From contig WQUP01000243.1 of NCBI GenBank assembly GCA_009782015.1, positions 1-8,960 on the forward strand: a stretch of DNA of 8,960 bases, in the 5' to 3' direction. Positions 1 through 8,028 of this stretch are shown here, in pieces. Source of the DNA: Endomicrobiia bacterium (GTDB lineage: Bacteria; Elusimicrobiota; Endomicrobiia; Endomicrobiales; Endomicrobiaceae). How positions within the stretch are numbered: position 1 is the stretch's first letter; the number at the start of each line of letters is the position of its first letter. The notes under the pieces were generated by a model that saw nothing but the letters and a program-made list of their open reading frames with translations, did no database searches and was not told the origin of the DNA. The position numbers and the translations under genes were made by a program.

Positions 1-562
1 TTGAAGCTTTTACGGTGGGCTTGGCAGAGTTATGCATTGCGTATTTTCCTTCTTTGCTTGCGCAGCCCATACCGATATTTTTTAAAGCTCCGCCGAAACC
101 CGATATCTCGTGGCCTTTAAAATGATTCATAAAAATAAAACTGTCGCTTTGGACTATGTCCCTGCCGATCGAAACGGTTTTAAAATGCTTTAAATTTACT
201 TCGATATCCTGCTTATCGTTTCCCCTTAACCCGTCGCCTATTATTACGGGGCATCCGCAAGTTTCGATTGTAAAACCGTGTTTGTTTGCCAAAAGTATAT
301 GGTGATAAGCGTCAGAACGCTTGCCGACGTAAATCGTGGAAGAATCGGTTAAAAACGGGAAAGCGGTCTTTTCTTTGGCGATTTTTACTACGGGAGCGGT
401 ATATTCCGGCCTTATATAACCTTCATTCCCGTCTTCTCCGAAATGTATTTTGATTGCCAGAAACTGCCTTGCTTTTACATGGTCAAAAGCTCGCGCTTTT
501 TTAAGAAATTCGTAAAATTCCCCTCTCTTGCCCCAAGGCAAAAAATAAACTTTGTTTGACAT
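1..562 (-). CDS. DUF362 domain-containing protein, 3' end outside window
   Basis: I read about 187 codons from an ATG at 562-560, with the rest lost off the left edge. The protein opens MSNKVYFLPWGKRGEF. It contains IKIHFGEDGNEGYIRPEY (about residues 38-55), TDSSTIYVGKRSDAYHH and later GFGGALKNIGMGCASKEGK, all typical of the DUF362 domain. In that family the domain is often followed by ferredoxin-like 4Fe-4S motifs, which would lie beyond this window and cannot be checked. The role is not firmly known; iron-sulfur or redox binding is only a family-level suggestion. The start is supported by a GGGAG ribosome site about 7 nt upstream. The gene diverges from the broken PHP/helicase gene and shares a short intergenic region with it. 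I see no signal peptide in the N-terminus. Confidence 0.85.
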   Translation of the reverse strand, partial: MSNKVYFLPWGKRGEFYEFLKKARAFDHVKARQFLAIKIHFGEDGNEGYIRPEYTAPVVKIAKEKTAFPFLTDSSTIYVGKRSDAYHHILLANKHGFTIETCGCPVIIGDGLRGNDKQDIEVNLKHFKTVSIGRDIVQSDSFIFMNHFKGHEISGFGGALKNIGMGCASKEGKYAMHNSAKPTVKAS

Positions 563-594
563 AGGCGTTCTCCCGTAATCATAATTTTTTTAGT

Positions 595-600
595 ATTATA
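595..600 (-). promoter_or_regulatory. candidate -10 box for the DUF362 gene
   Basis: On the minus strand this reads TATAAT, a perfect -10 hexamer, 32 nt before the ATG at 562. That would give a leader of about 25 nt containing the GGGAG ribosome site. No good -35 hexamer is seen at the expected spacing, where the sequence already belongs to the neighbouring palindromic repeat. Confidence 0.4.
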
Positions 601-617
601 CAATATTATTTAGTGCG

Positions 618-712
618 GAAGCTGAGAAGTTGAGAAGCTGGGAAGCTGAGCAACGGCCTTGTCTTTGTCGTTGCTGTTACTCAACTTCTCAACTTCCCAG
701 CTTCCCAACTTC
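618..712. repeat. intergenic palindrome with tandem 8-nt arms
   Basis: The left arm (618-650) is four tandem copies of an octamer of form GAAGYTGR plus a G. The right arm (680-712) is four copies of the reverse complement. The arms match at about 26 of 33 positions, and every difference is a transition. The core (651-679) starts CAACGGCC and holds a small inner stem, CAACG (651-655) with CGTTG (669-673). The element lies in the 5' leader of the PHP gene, ending about 20 nt before its start codon, and it would fold as a long hairpin in that transcript. It looks like a member of an intergenic palindrome class also seen at 7930-8028 and 8507-8631, with unrelated arm sequence but the same build. 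Confidence 0.8.
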
Positions 713-731
713 TGATTCACGAGGCCTTTTA

Positions 732-1289
732 ATGTTTTTCTACGCCGATTTGCACATACATTCAAAATATTCGCGCGCGACAAGCGCAAGCTGCAATTTG
801 GAAGAGCTTGCCGTATGGGCGCAAAAGAAAGGCTTGACCCTCATATCAACGGGTGATTTTACCCATCCCGCCTGGTTCAACGAGATAAAAGAAAAGCTTG
901 TTCCTGCAGGCGACGGCGCTTTCAAACTTAGAGAAGATATTGAAAAGAAAATACTGAAAAATAATTACATCGTAAGATTTCTTCTGTCCGTTGAAATTTC
1001 TACTATATATAAAAAAGGCGAAAAGACCAGAAAAGTTCATCATGTGGTATTTGTTCCTGATTTTAAGAGCGCGGAAAAATTAAGACAAAAATTGGCCGCC
1101 GTAGGAAATATAGCTTCTGACGGACGTCCTATACTTGGGCTTGATTCGAGAGATCTTCTTGAAATCGTTCTGGAGTCCGGAGAAGGATCGTATATAATTC
1201 CTGCTCATATCTGGACGCCTTGGTTTTCCGTACTTGGTTCAAAGTCGGGTTTTGATTCGATACAAGATGACAAGATTGCAGGTTTTTAG
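732..1289 (+). pseudogene. 5' fragment of PHP-domain (EndoQ-like)/UvrD helicase gene
   Basis: This encodes 185 residues with the N-terminal PHP domain found in endonuclease Q and in PHP-UvrD helicases. Metal-ligand motifs are visible in order: DLHIH (H8, H10), TGDFTHP (D42, H45), SVEIS (E88), VHHVVF (H103/H104) and PAHIWTPWF (H159). The family signature ASDGRPILGLDSRDL is at 129-143 and GSKSGFDSI at 169-177. Similarity stops just after that, followed by about eight unrelated residues and TAG. The family's next block, ending in the last metal-binding motif (NSDxHS type), is missing, so the active site is incomplete. The start is the ATG at 732, preceded by GAGG 7 nt upstream; an in-frame upstream ATG lies inside the palindrome and is not used. 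The matching helicase tail is at 2470-2719, so I read this as a disrupted gene. A shortened PHP protein could still be made. Confidence 0.8.
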
Positions 1290-1338
1290 AGAAACCCAAA
1301 TCTCAACAGTTGGATTTGTTTTAAGGTAAGAAGCCATA

Positions 1339-2388
1339 TTATTTAAGAATTTTCCAATAACCGGCTTTATCGGAACCTATTCTTTCAATAAAACCGCCGT
1401 CTTTTAATTTTTTGATATGCCTTTTGACCGTTGCTATGCCAAGACCTGTTTTTTCTGAAAGCGTTGTTGCGGTAACGCTCGGCTCTTTATTGATTAAAGT
1501 TAATATCTTATCGCTTACAGTATCATTTACAGTATCACTTGCTGATTTTACAGTATCATTTGCAGTACCGCTGTCTTTAATTATTATCTGCATATCGCGG
1601 TTTTTTAAAATATTTTTTTCACCAAGCAATAAATTTCCGAAGAAGCGGTTCAGATATTCCATCGCATAATGTATATCTTTTTCAAGGTTTTGATAATTCG
1701 CGCGCACCAATGCGTTTCTAAAATACCATGAGTGTTCGGAAAATAAATCATTATTGACCGTAAAACCAAATGTGCGCAAGTATTTAATGGCGAACACGGC
1801 TGTTGTTCGCGTGTTGCCTTCTCCAAACGGATGAATTTGCCAAATGTCTGAAACAAACTTCGCTATATGTTCCACGCTTTGTTCTTTAGTAAGTCCTTTG
1901 TAGTTAAACGCTTTTTCCTGCGAAAAGTCGTAATCAAGAGTTGCTTTTATGCTGTCGGCACTTGCATAATACACTGTTTGGCCGTTCAAAACCCACTCGT
2001 CTTTTGTGATATTGTAATCTCTTATTTTACCGGCTTGTTTGTAAATTCCTGAAAACAAACGCCTGTGAATTGCAATATATTCCGCCGGGCTGAAATTAAA
2101 AGTTTTTTCGCTTAAAATTTCAGCGATATTAGCGGAAACTTTATCCGCCTCTTCCGTACGGTCATCGGCGGGCGTTTTTATTTTCTTTGTTTTATAATAA
2201 CTGTTAAGGCGGGTTTTAACCTCGTCAAAAGTAATATCGCCGTCTATATTTTGTTTTGCCGTATTAATAAGATATTGGCTTGGCTTTAAGCCGTCAACTT
2301 GCTGCAAGCCTATTGCGGTTTGCCAAATTTCGCTTTTTTCTTTTTTTTCAGGCTCGCCTTGTTTTTTATATTCGTCAAAATCATTCAT
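1339..2388 (-). CDS. Fic family protein with VbhA-like N-terminus and C-terminal winged helix
   Basis: A complete 349-residue Fic protein. The catalytic motif HPFGEGNTR is at 186-194; its histidine and the following anion-binding loop are intact, so AMP transfer (or another nucleotide transfer) to a hydroxyl of a target protein is expected. The flap region is near 136-144 (GQTVYYASA). The N-terminal stretch VDGLKPSQYL...DGDITFDEV (31-57) resembles the antitoxin VbhA helix bundle fused in cis. A linker with DTV repeats (276-292) leads to a helix-turn-helix domain (about 295-349, ending in KAGYWKI) that may bind DNA or autoregulate the gene. The start is set by AAGGT about 7 nt upstream of the ATG. 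The gene lies antisense between the two halves of the broken PHP-UvrD gene and has its own promoter. It is an accessory gene, probably acquired; the target protein is unknown. Confidence 0.93.
   Translation of the reverse strand: MNDFDEYKKQGEPEKKEKSEIWQTAIGLQQVDGLKPSQYLINTAKQNIDGDITFDEVKTRLNSYYKTKKIKTPADDRTEEADKVSANIAEILSEKTFNFSPAEYIAIHRRLFSGIYKQAGKIRDYNITKDEWVLNGQTVYYASADSIKATLDYDFSQEKAFNYKGLTKEQSVEHIAKFVSDIWQIHPFGEGNTRTTAVFAIKYLRTFGFTVNNDLFSEHSWYFRNALVRANYQNLEKDIHYAMEYLNRFFGNLLLGEKNILKNRDMQIIIKDSGTANDTVKSASDTVNDTVSDKILTLINKEPSVTATTLSEKTGLGIATVKRHIKKLKDGGFIERIGSDKAGYWKILK
1517..1573 (-). repeat. in-frame 12-bp tandem repeat in the Fic linker
   Basis: On the plus strand the 12-mer ACAGTATCATTT occurs at 1517-1528, with one change at 1529-1540, again at 1550-1561, and in degenerate form at 1562-1573. 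The copies are interrupted by 9 nt. Each unit codes for four residues of the type N/S-D-T-V, so the copy number can change without breaking the reading frame. It encodes the flexible linker between the Fic core and the C-terminal helix-turn-helix. Confidence 0.75.
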
Positions 2389-2429
2389 ATTTTTTACCTT
2401 ATTATATTGATTTTACGCAGATATATAGG

Positions 2430-2458
2430 ATTATACAAAACAGGCAATCTTATATCAA
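2430..2458 (-). promoter_or_regulatory. sigma-70 type promoter of the Fic gene
   Basis: On the minus strand the -35 box TTGATA (2453-2458) is followed after exactly 17 nt by a perfect -10 box TATAAT (2430-2435). The Fic ATG at 2388 lies 41 nt downstream of the -10 box, with an AAGGT ribosome site between. This is the strongest promoter-like sequence in the window and shows that the Fic gene came with its own expression signals, or acquired them, instead of being read from a neighbour. Confidence 0.75.
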
Positions 2459-2469
2459 ACAATAAATAG

Positions 2470-2719
2470 ATTCTTTTTTACCGCGCCAGAGAACAACCTG
2501 AAATAGAAGAAGAAAAATGTTTATTATACGTAGGCATGACTAGGGACAGAACAAAGGCTATTCCTGACCCGCGCCATAAAAAGAAAATGGCTCGGAACCT
2601 ATAAAAAACTAGCCCCGTCGCCATTCTTGGAAAAGATAGAAGATGATTTATTGAAGTTCAGCAAACTAGAAAAAGCTCTTAAAGCAAAAGGACAATCCCG
2701 CCAGCGTGATTTATTTTAA
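2470..2719 (+). pseudogene. 3' remnant of UvrD-family helicase, frameshifted
   Basis: Conceptual translation in frame 1 gives EIEEEKCLLYVGMTR, which is the UvrD/Rep motif VI region (canonical EEERRLxYVGMTRA). It then runs to a premature stop. The true continuation is in frame 2 from about 2558: LFLTRAIKRKWLGTYKK, LAPSPFLEKI, and an end in QSRQRDLF with TAA at 2717-2719. Deleting one A from the AAA at 2553-2555 joins the two frames smoothly. This is the C-terminal tail of a UvrD-like helicase lacking the ATPase and most helicase motifs. It is on the same strand as the PHP fragment at 732-1289, and the two together are the ends of one PHP-UvrD gene whose middle has been lost. No ribosome site or start is apparent. 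The rest of the gap between the Fic start and the RhuM stop holds only the Fic promoter and short AT-rich sequence. Confidence 0.85.
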
Positions 2720-2774
2720 TTTTCAGAATGGCATTAGCCTTCTTTACGCGGACTTGCGATAAATCCGATGATTT

Positions 2775-3779
2775 TCATCTCTTTTTTGCCTTTTCCAATT
2801 GTTTTTGAACTTTACTAATGCTTTCCAAATAATCGCGTTCCACTTGCGTCAATTCATTGGAAGTTCTCTTTTTATATTTTATAAATTCAGATTTTGCTTT
2901 ATCTTCCGCTTGTTCATTTGAGATTTTGCCGGCACCATCCAGAAGATTGCTTCTCATTCGTTTTAGCATATCGTTAAGCGTTTCGACCCAGTCTTTCATA
3001 TGCATAGGAATATGCTCTTCAGCCATATATTCGGCCTGTTCTAAGAAGGCTGTTGTTAAGCGGTTTAAACGCGCTAATTCTTTATCGGACAAATAGTTTT
3101 TGGCAATAACCGCATCATTGAGCTTTGGCAAATCTCCGCTCCAAGTAGTCATGCCGGAAAAGGGTTTGTTGCCGTCAGCTCTTTCATAAATTAATTCCGC
3201 AGCCGTGTTTTTGTGTACGGCATAGTGCATTTTGTTTTGAACGGTTTTAAAAAATTTTTGAGAGGCCGCAGCTTTTGGGTCATAATCAACGCTTGTAGCG
3301 TAAATATCCAAAATTTGGCGGTAAAAAACTTTTTCGCTGCTGCGTATATCGCGTATGCGGGCAAGAAGTTCCTGCCAATAAATTCCGCCGCCAAGATTTT
3401 TAAGCCGCGTGTCATCCATCGTAAAACCTTTTTGGATATACTCTTTAAGCCTTGCTGTAGCCCATTGCCTGAAATGTGTGCCTACAGTTGACTTTACGCG
3501 ATAGCCTACGGCTATAATAACATCAAGGTTATAAAGATTTGTCGGTTTGGTAGAAAAATCGGAAATTCCGATTTTTCTCATAACAACGTTTTTATCAAGC
3601 TCTCCTTCATTAAAAATATTTAAAATATGTTCATTAACCGTAGATTTACCTTTTTGGAAAAGTTCTGCAATCTGTTCAAGAGTCAGCCAAAGGTTATTTG
3701 CTTCAAAACGGACTTCTACCCGCGTCAAACCATCGTTAGTTTGATAAATAATCACTTCATTGTTTGTTTTTTCTGTCAT
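2775..3779 (-). CDS. RhuM family (virulence RhuM-like) protein
   Basis: A complete 334-residue protein of the RhuM family. Recognised blocks are the opening VIIYQTNDGLTRVEVRFE (9-26) and a helix-turn-helix-like stretch LTLEQIAELFQKGKSTV (32-48). These are followed by NLYNLDVIIAVGYRVKS (81-97), then SSEKVFYRQILDIYATS (147-163) and VQNKMHYAVHKNTAAELIYE (180-199). The C-terminus is lysine-rich and probably coiled coil. The family is named after a Salmonella pathogenicity-island gene, but its biochemical role is not established; members are common in mobile and variable regions. A GGA ribosome site lies about 5 nt before the ATG. The gene is 46 nt downstream of the AI-2E gene on the same strand and could be read with it. 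It is convergent with the helicase remnant. With the Fic gene it forms an accessory patch. Confidence 0.92.
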   Translation of the reverse strand: MTEKTNNEVIIYQTNDGLTRVEVRFEANNLWLTLEQIAELFQKGKSTVNEHILNIFNEGELDKNVVMRKIGISDFSTKPTNLYNLDVIIAVGYRVKSTVGTHFRQWATARLKEYIQKGFTMDDTRLKNLGGGIYWQELLARIRDIRSSEKVFYRQILDIYATSVDYDPKAAASQKFFKTVQNKMHYAVHKNTAAELIYERADGNKPFSGMTTWSGDLPKLNDAVIAKNYLSDKELARLNRLTTAFLEQAEYMAEEHIPMHMKDWVETLNDMLKRMRSNLLDGAGKISNEQAEDKAKSEFIKYKKRTSNELTQVERDYLESISKVQKQLEKAKKR

Positions 3780-3794
3780 TTGAATTCCTGTTTC

Positions 3795-3835
3795 CCGTAT
3801 TTTCTTTAGTTATTTAAACTTGATTTCAGAATCTT
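3795..3835 (-). repeat. degraded copy of the 3' end of the RluA-family gene
   Basis: This stretch matches 4874-4913 at 34 of 40 aligned positions with one gap, in direct orientation. At 4874-4913 the sequence encodes the last residues of the pseudouridine synthase (DFEITLKQLRKYG). Here the aligned frame reads D-S-E-I-K-F-K followed by a stop, so it is a decayed, non-functional copy. It overlaps the last three codons and the stop of the AI-2E gene and runs into the leader of the RhuM gene. The two copies bracket the AI-2E gene. Confidence 0.65.
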
Positions 3836-4851
3836 CCGGCCATGAGTTCGGCCAGGGGTTTTGCCGGCGTGATGTTTGAAAGGACAATCTTTAGAGCCAC
3901 CATCAGCGGGATTGCCAGAAACGCGCCGGCTATGCCCCATACCAGTGTCCAGAAAACCAGCGCGCAGAGTATGAAAACGGGGTGGAGATCAACGCCTTCA
4001 CCTAATATTTTCGGGTCAACTATGTTGCCCAGCGTAAACTGCGCTAAAATCAGCAGGCCCAAAAGTATAAAAAATTTGGGACTGAGTCCGTACTGCAAAA
4101 ACATTACGGGAAGCGGAAGAATCGTAGCCAATATCGAGCCGGCGTTTGGGATAAAATTCAGTACAAAGGTTAAAAGGCCGAATATAAGCGCCATCTCCAC
4201 GCCGAAAATATACAGAATTAGCCAAATCGTAAAGCCCGTTGCCGCTGAAATCAGCGCTTTAAACACTATGTAGTAAGAAATTTTATTCTGTATTTCCAGC
4301 ACGATGGAGAAGCTGCGTTTGTCGCTTATCTTGAGGCTCTCCCCTCCCAAAAAGAAAAATAAAAGAAAGATAAAACATAATACGGCGTTTGTAATAATCG
4401 CAAACACGTAGTGCCCCATGCCTTTGATAAGATTAAAAACAGGCAGCGAGGCCATGGCCTCGGAAAAAGAAGAAAAATTCAGAGGGTAGCCGTATTGCTC
4501 GGAAATTTTCGTCAGCCATGACAAAGTCGCGGAAATTTTCTGCTCGTAAGCATATGTGCCGGCTATAAAAGAGTTGACGGAATTTAAAATCAGCAGTATC
4601 AGAAGCGTTGATGCCACGAGTATAAATGCAAAGGTTATTCCGGCGGCAAGCAGGCGCGGCATTTTGAGTTTGCCGGACAGAAAACGCACCGCCGGCACGA
4701 TTGCCGTGTATATCATCAGCGAAATTACCAAAGGCATTAAAAACGGTTTTGTGTAAATAAGAGCTATCGTCGCCGCAACGCTTGCGATAATCGCCAGAAA
4801 AGCGGTGTTTATTTTTCTGTACACGTCGCTTTGTTTTTCCGGATTTCCCAT
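3826..4851 (-). CDS. AI-2E family (TqsA/PerM-like) membrane permease
   Basis: A complete 341-residue integral membrane protein of the AI-2E transporter family, which includes TqsA (autoinducer-2 export), PerM and sodium/proton antiporter members; the substrate here cannot be read from sequence. Hydrophobic segments fall at about 15-33, 36-54, 66-92, 148-169, 194-216, 218-235, 238-254, 259-275 and 290-320. Family signatures are NFIPNAGSILATILP (232-246) and NIVDPKILGEGVDLHPV (276-292). A long soluble loop (about 95-145) lies between the third and fourth hydrophobic segments, as usual for the family. Length is normal. The ribosome site AAGGGG, about 9 nt before the ATG, overlaps the end of the upstream pseudouridine synthase gene; the genes are 15 nt apart and probably cotranscribed. 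The last codons lie in a short direct repeat of that upstream gene's 3' end. Confidence 0.93.
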   Translation of the reverse strand: MGNPEKQSDVYRKINTAFLAIIASVAATIALIYTKPFLMPLVISLMIYTAIVPAVRFLSGKLKMPRLLAAGITFAFILVASTLLILLILNSVNSFIAGTYAYEQKISATLSWLTKISEQYGYPLNFSSFSEAMASLPVFNLIKGMGHYVFAIITNAVLCFIFLLFFFLGGESLKISDKRSFSIVLEIQNKISYYIVFKALISAATGFTIWLILYIFGVEMALIFGLLTFVLNFIPNAGSILATILPLPVMFLQYGLSPKFFILLGLLILAQFTLGNIVDPKILGEGVDLHPVFILCALVFWTLVWGIAGAFLAIPLMVALKIVLSNITPAKPLAELMAGRF

Positions 4852-4866
4852 ATTCGGACACCCCTT

Positions 4867-5652
4867 TTATTTTCCGTATTTTCTGAGCTGTTTAAGCGTG
4901 ATTTCAAAATCTTTAGGAAGCGGCGCGGAAAATGTTGCTTTGCCGTCATTGCGAGGAAAGGCGGAGTCTTGACGAAGCAATCCAGACTGGATTGCCGCGT
5001 CGCTACCGCTCCTCGCAATGACGGGCATATTGATACTCAGTTCCGCGGCGTGAAGAGTAAGCCTGTCTATGAGAGGTTTTTCTTCCTCTTTGTCTTTTGC
5101 TTTGTAATTGCGCTTTAGCAGCGACAGAAGAAGAGGATCTGAAGTTCCGTATTCGGCGTCTATTGCAAGCGGGTGGCCTATGCTCCAGAAATGTATCCTT
5201 ATCTGATGGCGCCTTCCTGTGAGGGGCGAGGCCTCGACAAAAGTATAACTTCTGAAGCGTTCCAAAACCTTAAACTTTGTCACAGATGCCTTCCCGGACG
5301 GGTCTATGCTGACATCCCTTCCGGAAATCAGTATCGGTTTGTCTATGGAACCTTCGTCGTCTTCAACAACTCCTGAAAGAATGGCAAGATACTTTTTGCG
5401 CACCTGAGAGTTTTCAAACTGCATGCTCAAAGCCCTGTGGCTTTCGGCATTTTTTGCAAATACAAGGACTCCTGTGGTATCCCTGTCTATCCTGTGTATC
5501 ACCCACAACTTTTGGCCGAGCTGTTCTTTGAGCGCGCCGAAAAGCGTATTCTTTTCCAACGTATGTTGGTCAGGAATGACGATGACGCCTGCAGGCTTGT
5601 TTACAACCGTTATGTTTTCATCCTGATAGATTATTTCAACTTGTGTTTTCAT
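4867..5652 (-). CDS. RluA family pseudouridine synthase with an in-frame repeat insertion
   Basis: A 261-residue RNA pseudouridine synthase, which isomerises uridine in rRNA or tRNA. The catalytic motif is HRIDRDTTG (53-61) with D56 as the expected nucleophile. GRRHQIRIH (146-154) and the following HPLAIDAEYG are also conserved. No S4 RNA-binding domain is present, and the exact target (RluA, RluC or RluD type) cannot be told. I choose the ATG at 5652, preceded by AGAAGGA, and not an in-frame ATG 12 codons earlier that lies inside the upstream palindrome. Residues 211-237 (VIARSGSDAAI...PRNDG) replace a short turn between the late strands SINMP and ATFSAPLP and are encoded by a palindromic repeat (4943-5024). 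The core fold looks intact, so the enzyme is probably active. It lies between ligA and the AI-2E gene on the same strand. Confidence 0.92.
   Translation of the reverse strand: MKTQVEIIYQDENITVVNKPAGVIVIPDQHTLEKNTLFGALKEQLGQKLWVIHRIDRDTTGVLVFAKNAESHRALSMQFENSQVRKKYLAILSGVVEDDEGSIDKPILISGRDVSIDPSGKASVTKFKVLERFRSYTFVEASPLTGRRHQIRIHFWSIGHPLAIDAEYGTSDPLLLSLLKRNYKAKDKEEEKPLIDRLTLHAAELSINMPVIARSGSDAAIQSGLLRQDSAFPRNDGKATFSAPLPKDFEITLKQLRKYGK
4874..4913 (-). repeat. intact copy of the direct repeat bracketing the AI-2E gene
   Basis: This is the 3' coding end of the pseudouridine synthase gene. It matches 3795-3835 in direct orientation at 34 of 40 positions with one gap; the first 11 positions are identical. 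Because the coding frame is intact here and broken in the other copy, this is likely the original and 3795-3835 the derived copy. Confidence 0.65.
4943..5024. repeat. 82-bp palindromic element inside the pseudouridine synthase gene
   Basis: The ends are a perfect 15-bp inverted repeat, CCGTCATTGCGAGGA (4943-4957) and its complement (5010-5024). A second perfect stem lies in the middle, GCAATCCAG (4977-4985), one base, then CTGGATTGC (4987-4995). The element is read through in frame on the minus strand and adds about 27 residues to the enzyme. From memory, closely similar GCGAGGA/GCAATCC palindromes occur in many bacterial genomes; the copy number in this genome cannot be known from one window. 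Confidence 0.9.
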
Positions 5653-5676
5653 TTTGTATTTTATCCTTCTTAGTTT

Positions 5677-5812
5677 GTCACCCTGCACGAAGTCGCAGGG
5701 TCTATAAATATAAAACTTGGATTCCCGATTAAAACACTCGGGAATGACAAAAGAGTGGAAGTAAAACCTGCTTTTGTCAATTTATAGATTCTGCGACTTC
5801 GCGCAGAATGAC
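5677..5812. repeat. compound inverted-repeat element between ligA and the pseudouridine synthase gene
   Basis: Two 33-bp arms (5677-5709 and 5780-5812) are inverted copies with 5 differences. Each arm is itself a hairpin: ACCCTGC with GCAGGGT on the left, ATTCTGC with GCAGAAT on the right. Four of the five differences are paired changes that keep both hairpins closed. Between the arms is a third hairpin, ATTCCCGA (5721-5728) with TCGGGAAT (5738-5745). The element fills nearly all of the 167 bp between ligA and the downstream start codon. As RNA it could fold into either three small hairpins or one long one, and it may affect coupling of the two genes. Confidence 0.88.
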
Positions 5813-5819
5813 GAATAGG

Positions 5820-8023
<2,204 letters not shown>

Positions 8024-8028
<5 letters not shown>

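Noticed and set aside
618..712. Possible small CRISPR array
   Set aside because: The units are 8 nt, directly adjacent without spacers, and inverted across a core, and no cas gene is present.
630..731. In-frame upstream ATG that would extend the PHP protein by 34 residues
   Set aside because: The extension is encoded by the palindromic repeat and has no family similarity. The ATG at 732 has a GAGG ribosome site and begins exactly where PHP homology begins.
1297..1318. Hairpin CAAATC/GATTTG between the PHP fragment and the Fic gene as a terminator
   Set aside because: The stem is only 6 bp and AT-rich, and no run of T follows on either strand, so a terminator cannot be supported.
3842..4273. 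Open reading frame of 143 codons on the plus strand
   Set aside because: It is antisense to the AI-2E permease gene, has no recognisable domain, and is explained by the codon pattern of the real gene.
4433..4861. Second 142-codon open frame on the minus strand, overlapping the permease start
   Set aside because: It is a shadow in another frame of the AI-2E gene, whose membrane segments and family motifs are clear.
5653..5688. Upstream ATG extending the pseudouridine synthase by 12 residues
   Set aside because: It lies within the arm of the inverted-repeat element. The ATG at 5652 has an AGAAGGA site and matches the usual family N-terminus.
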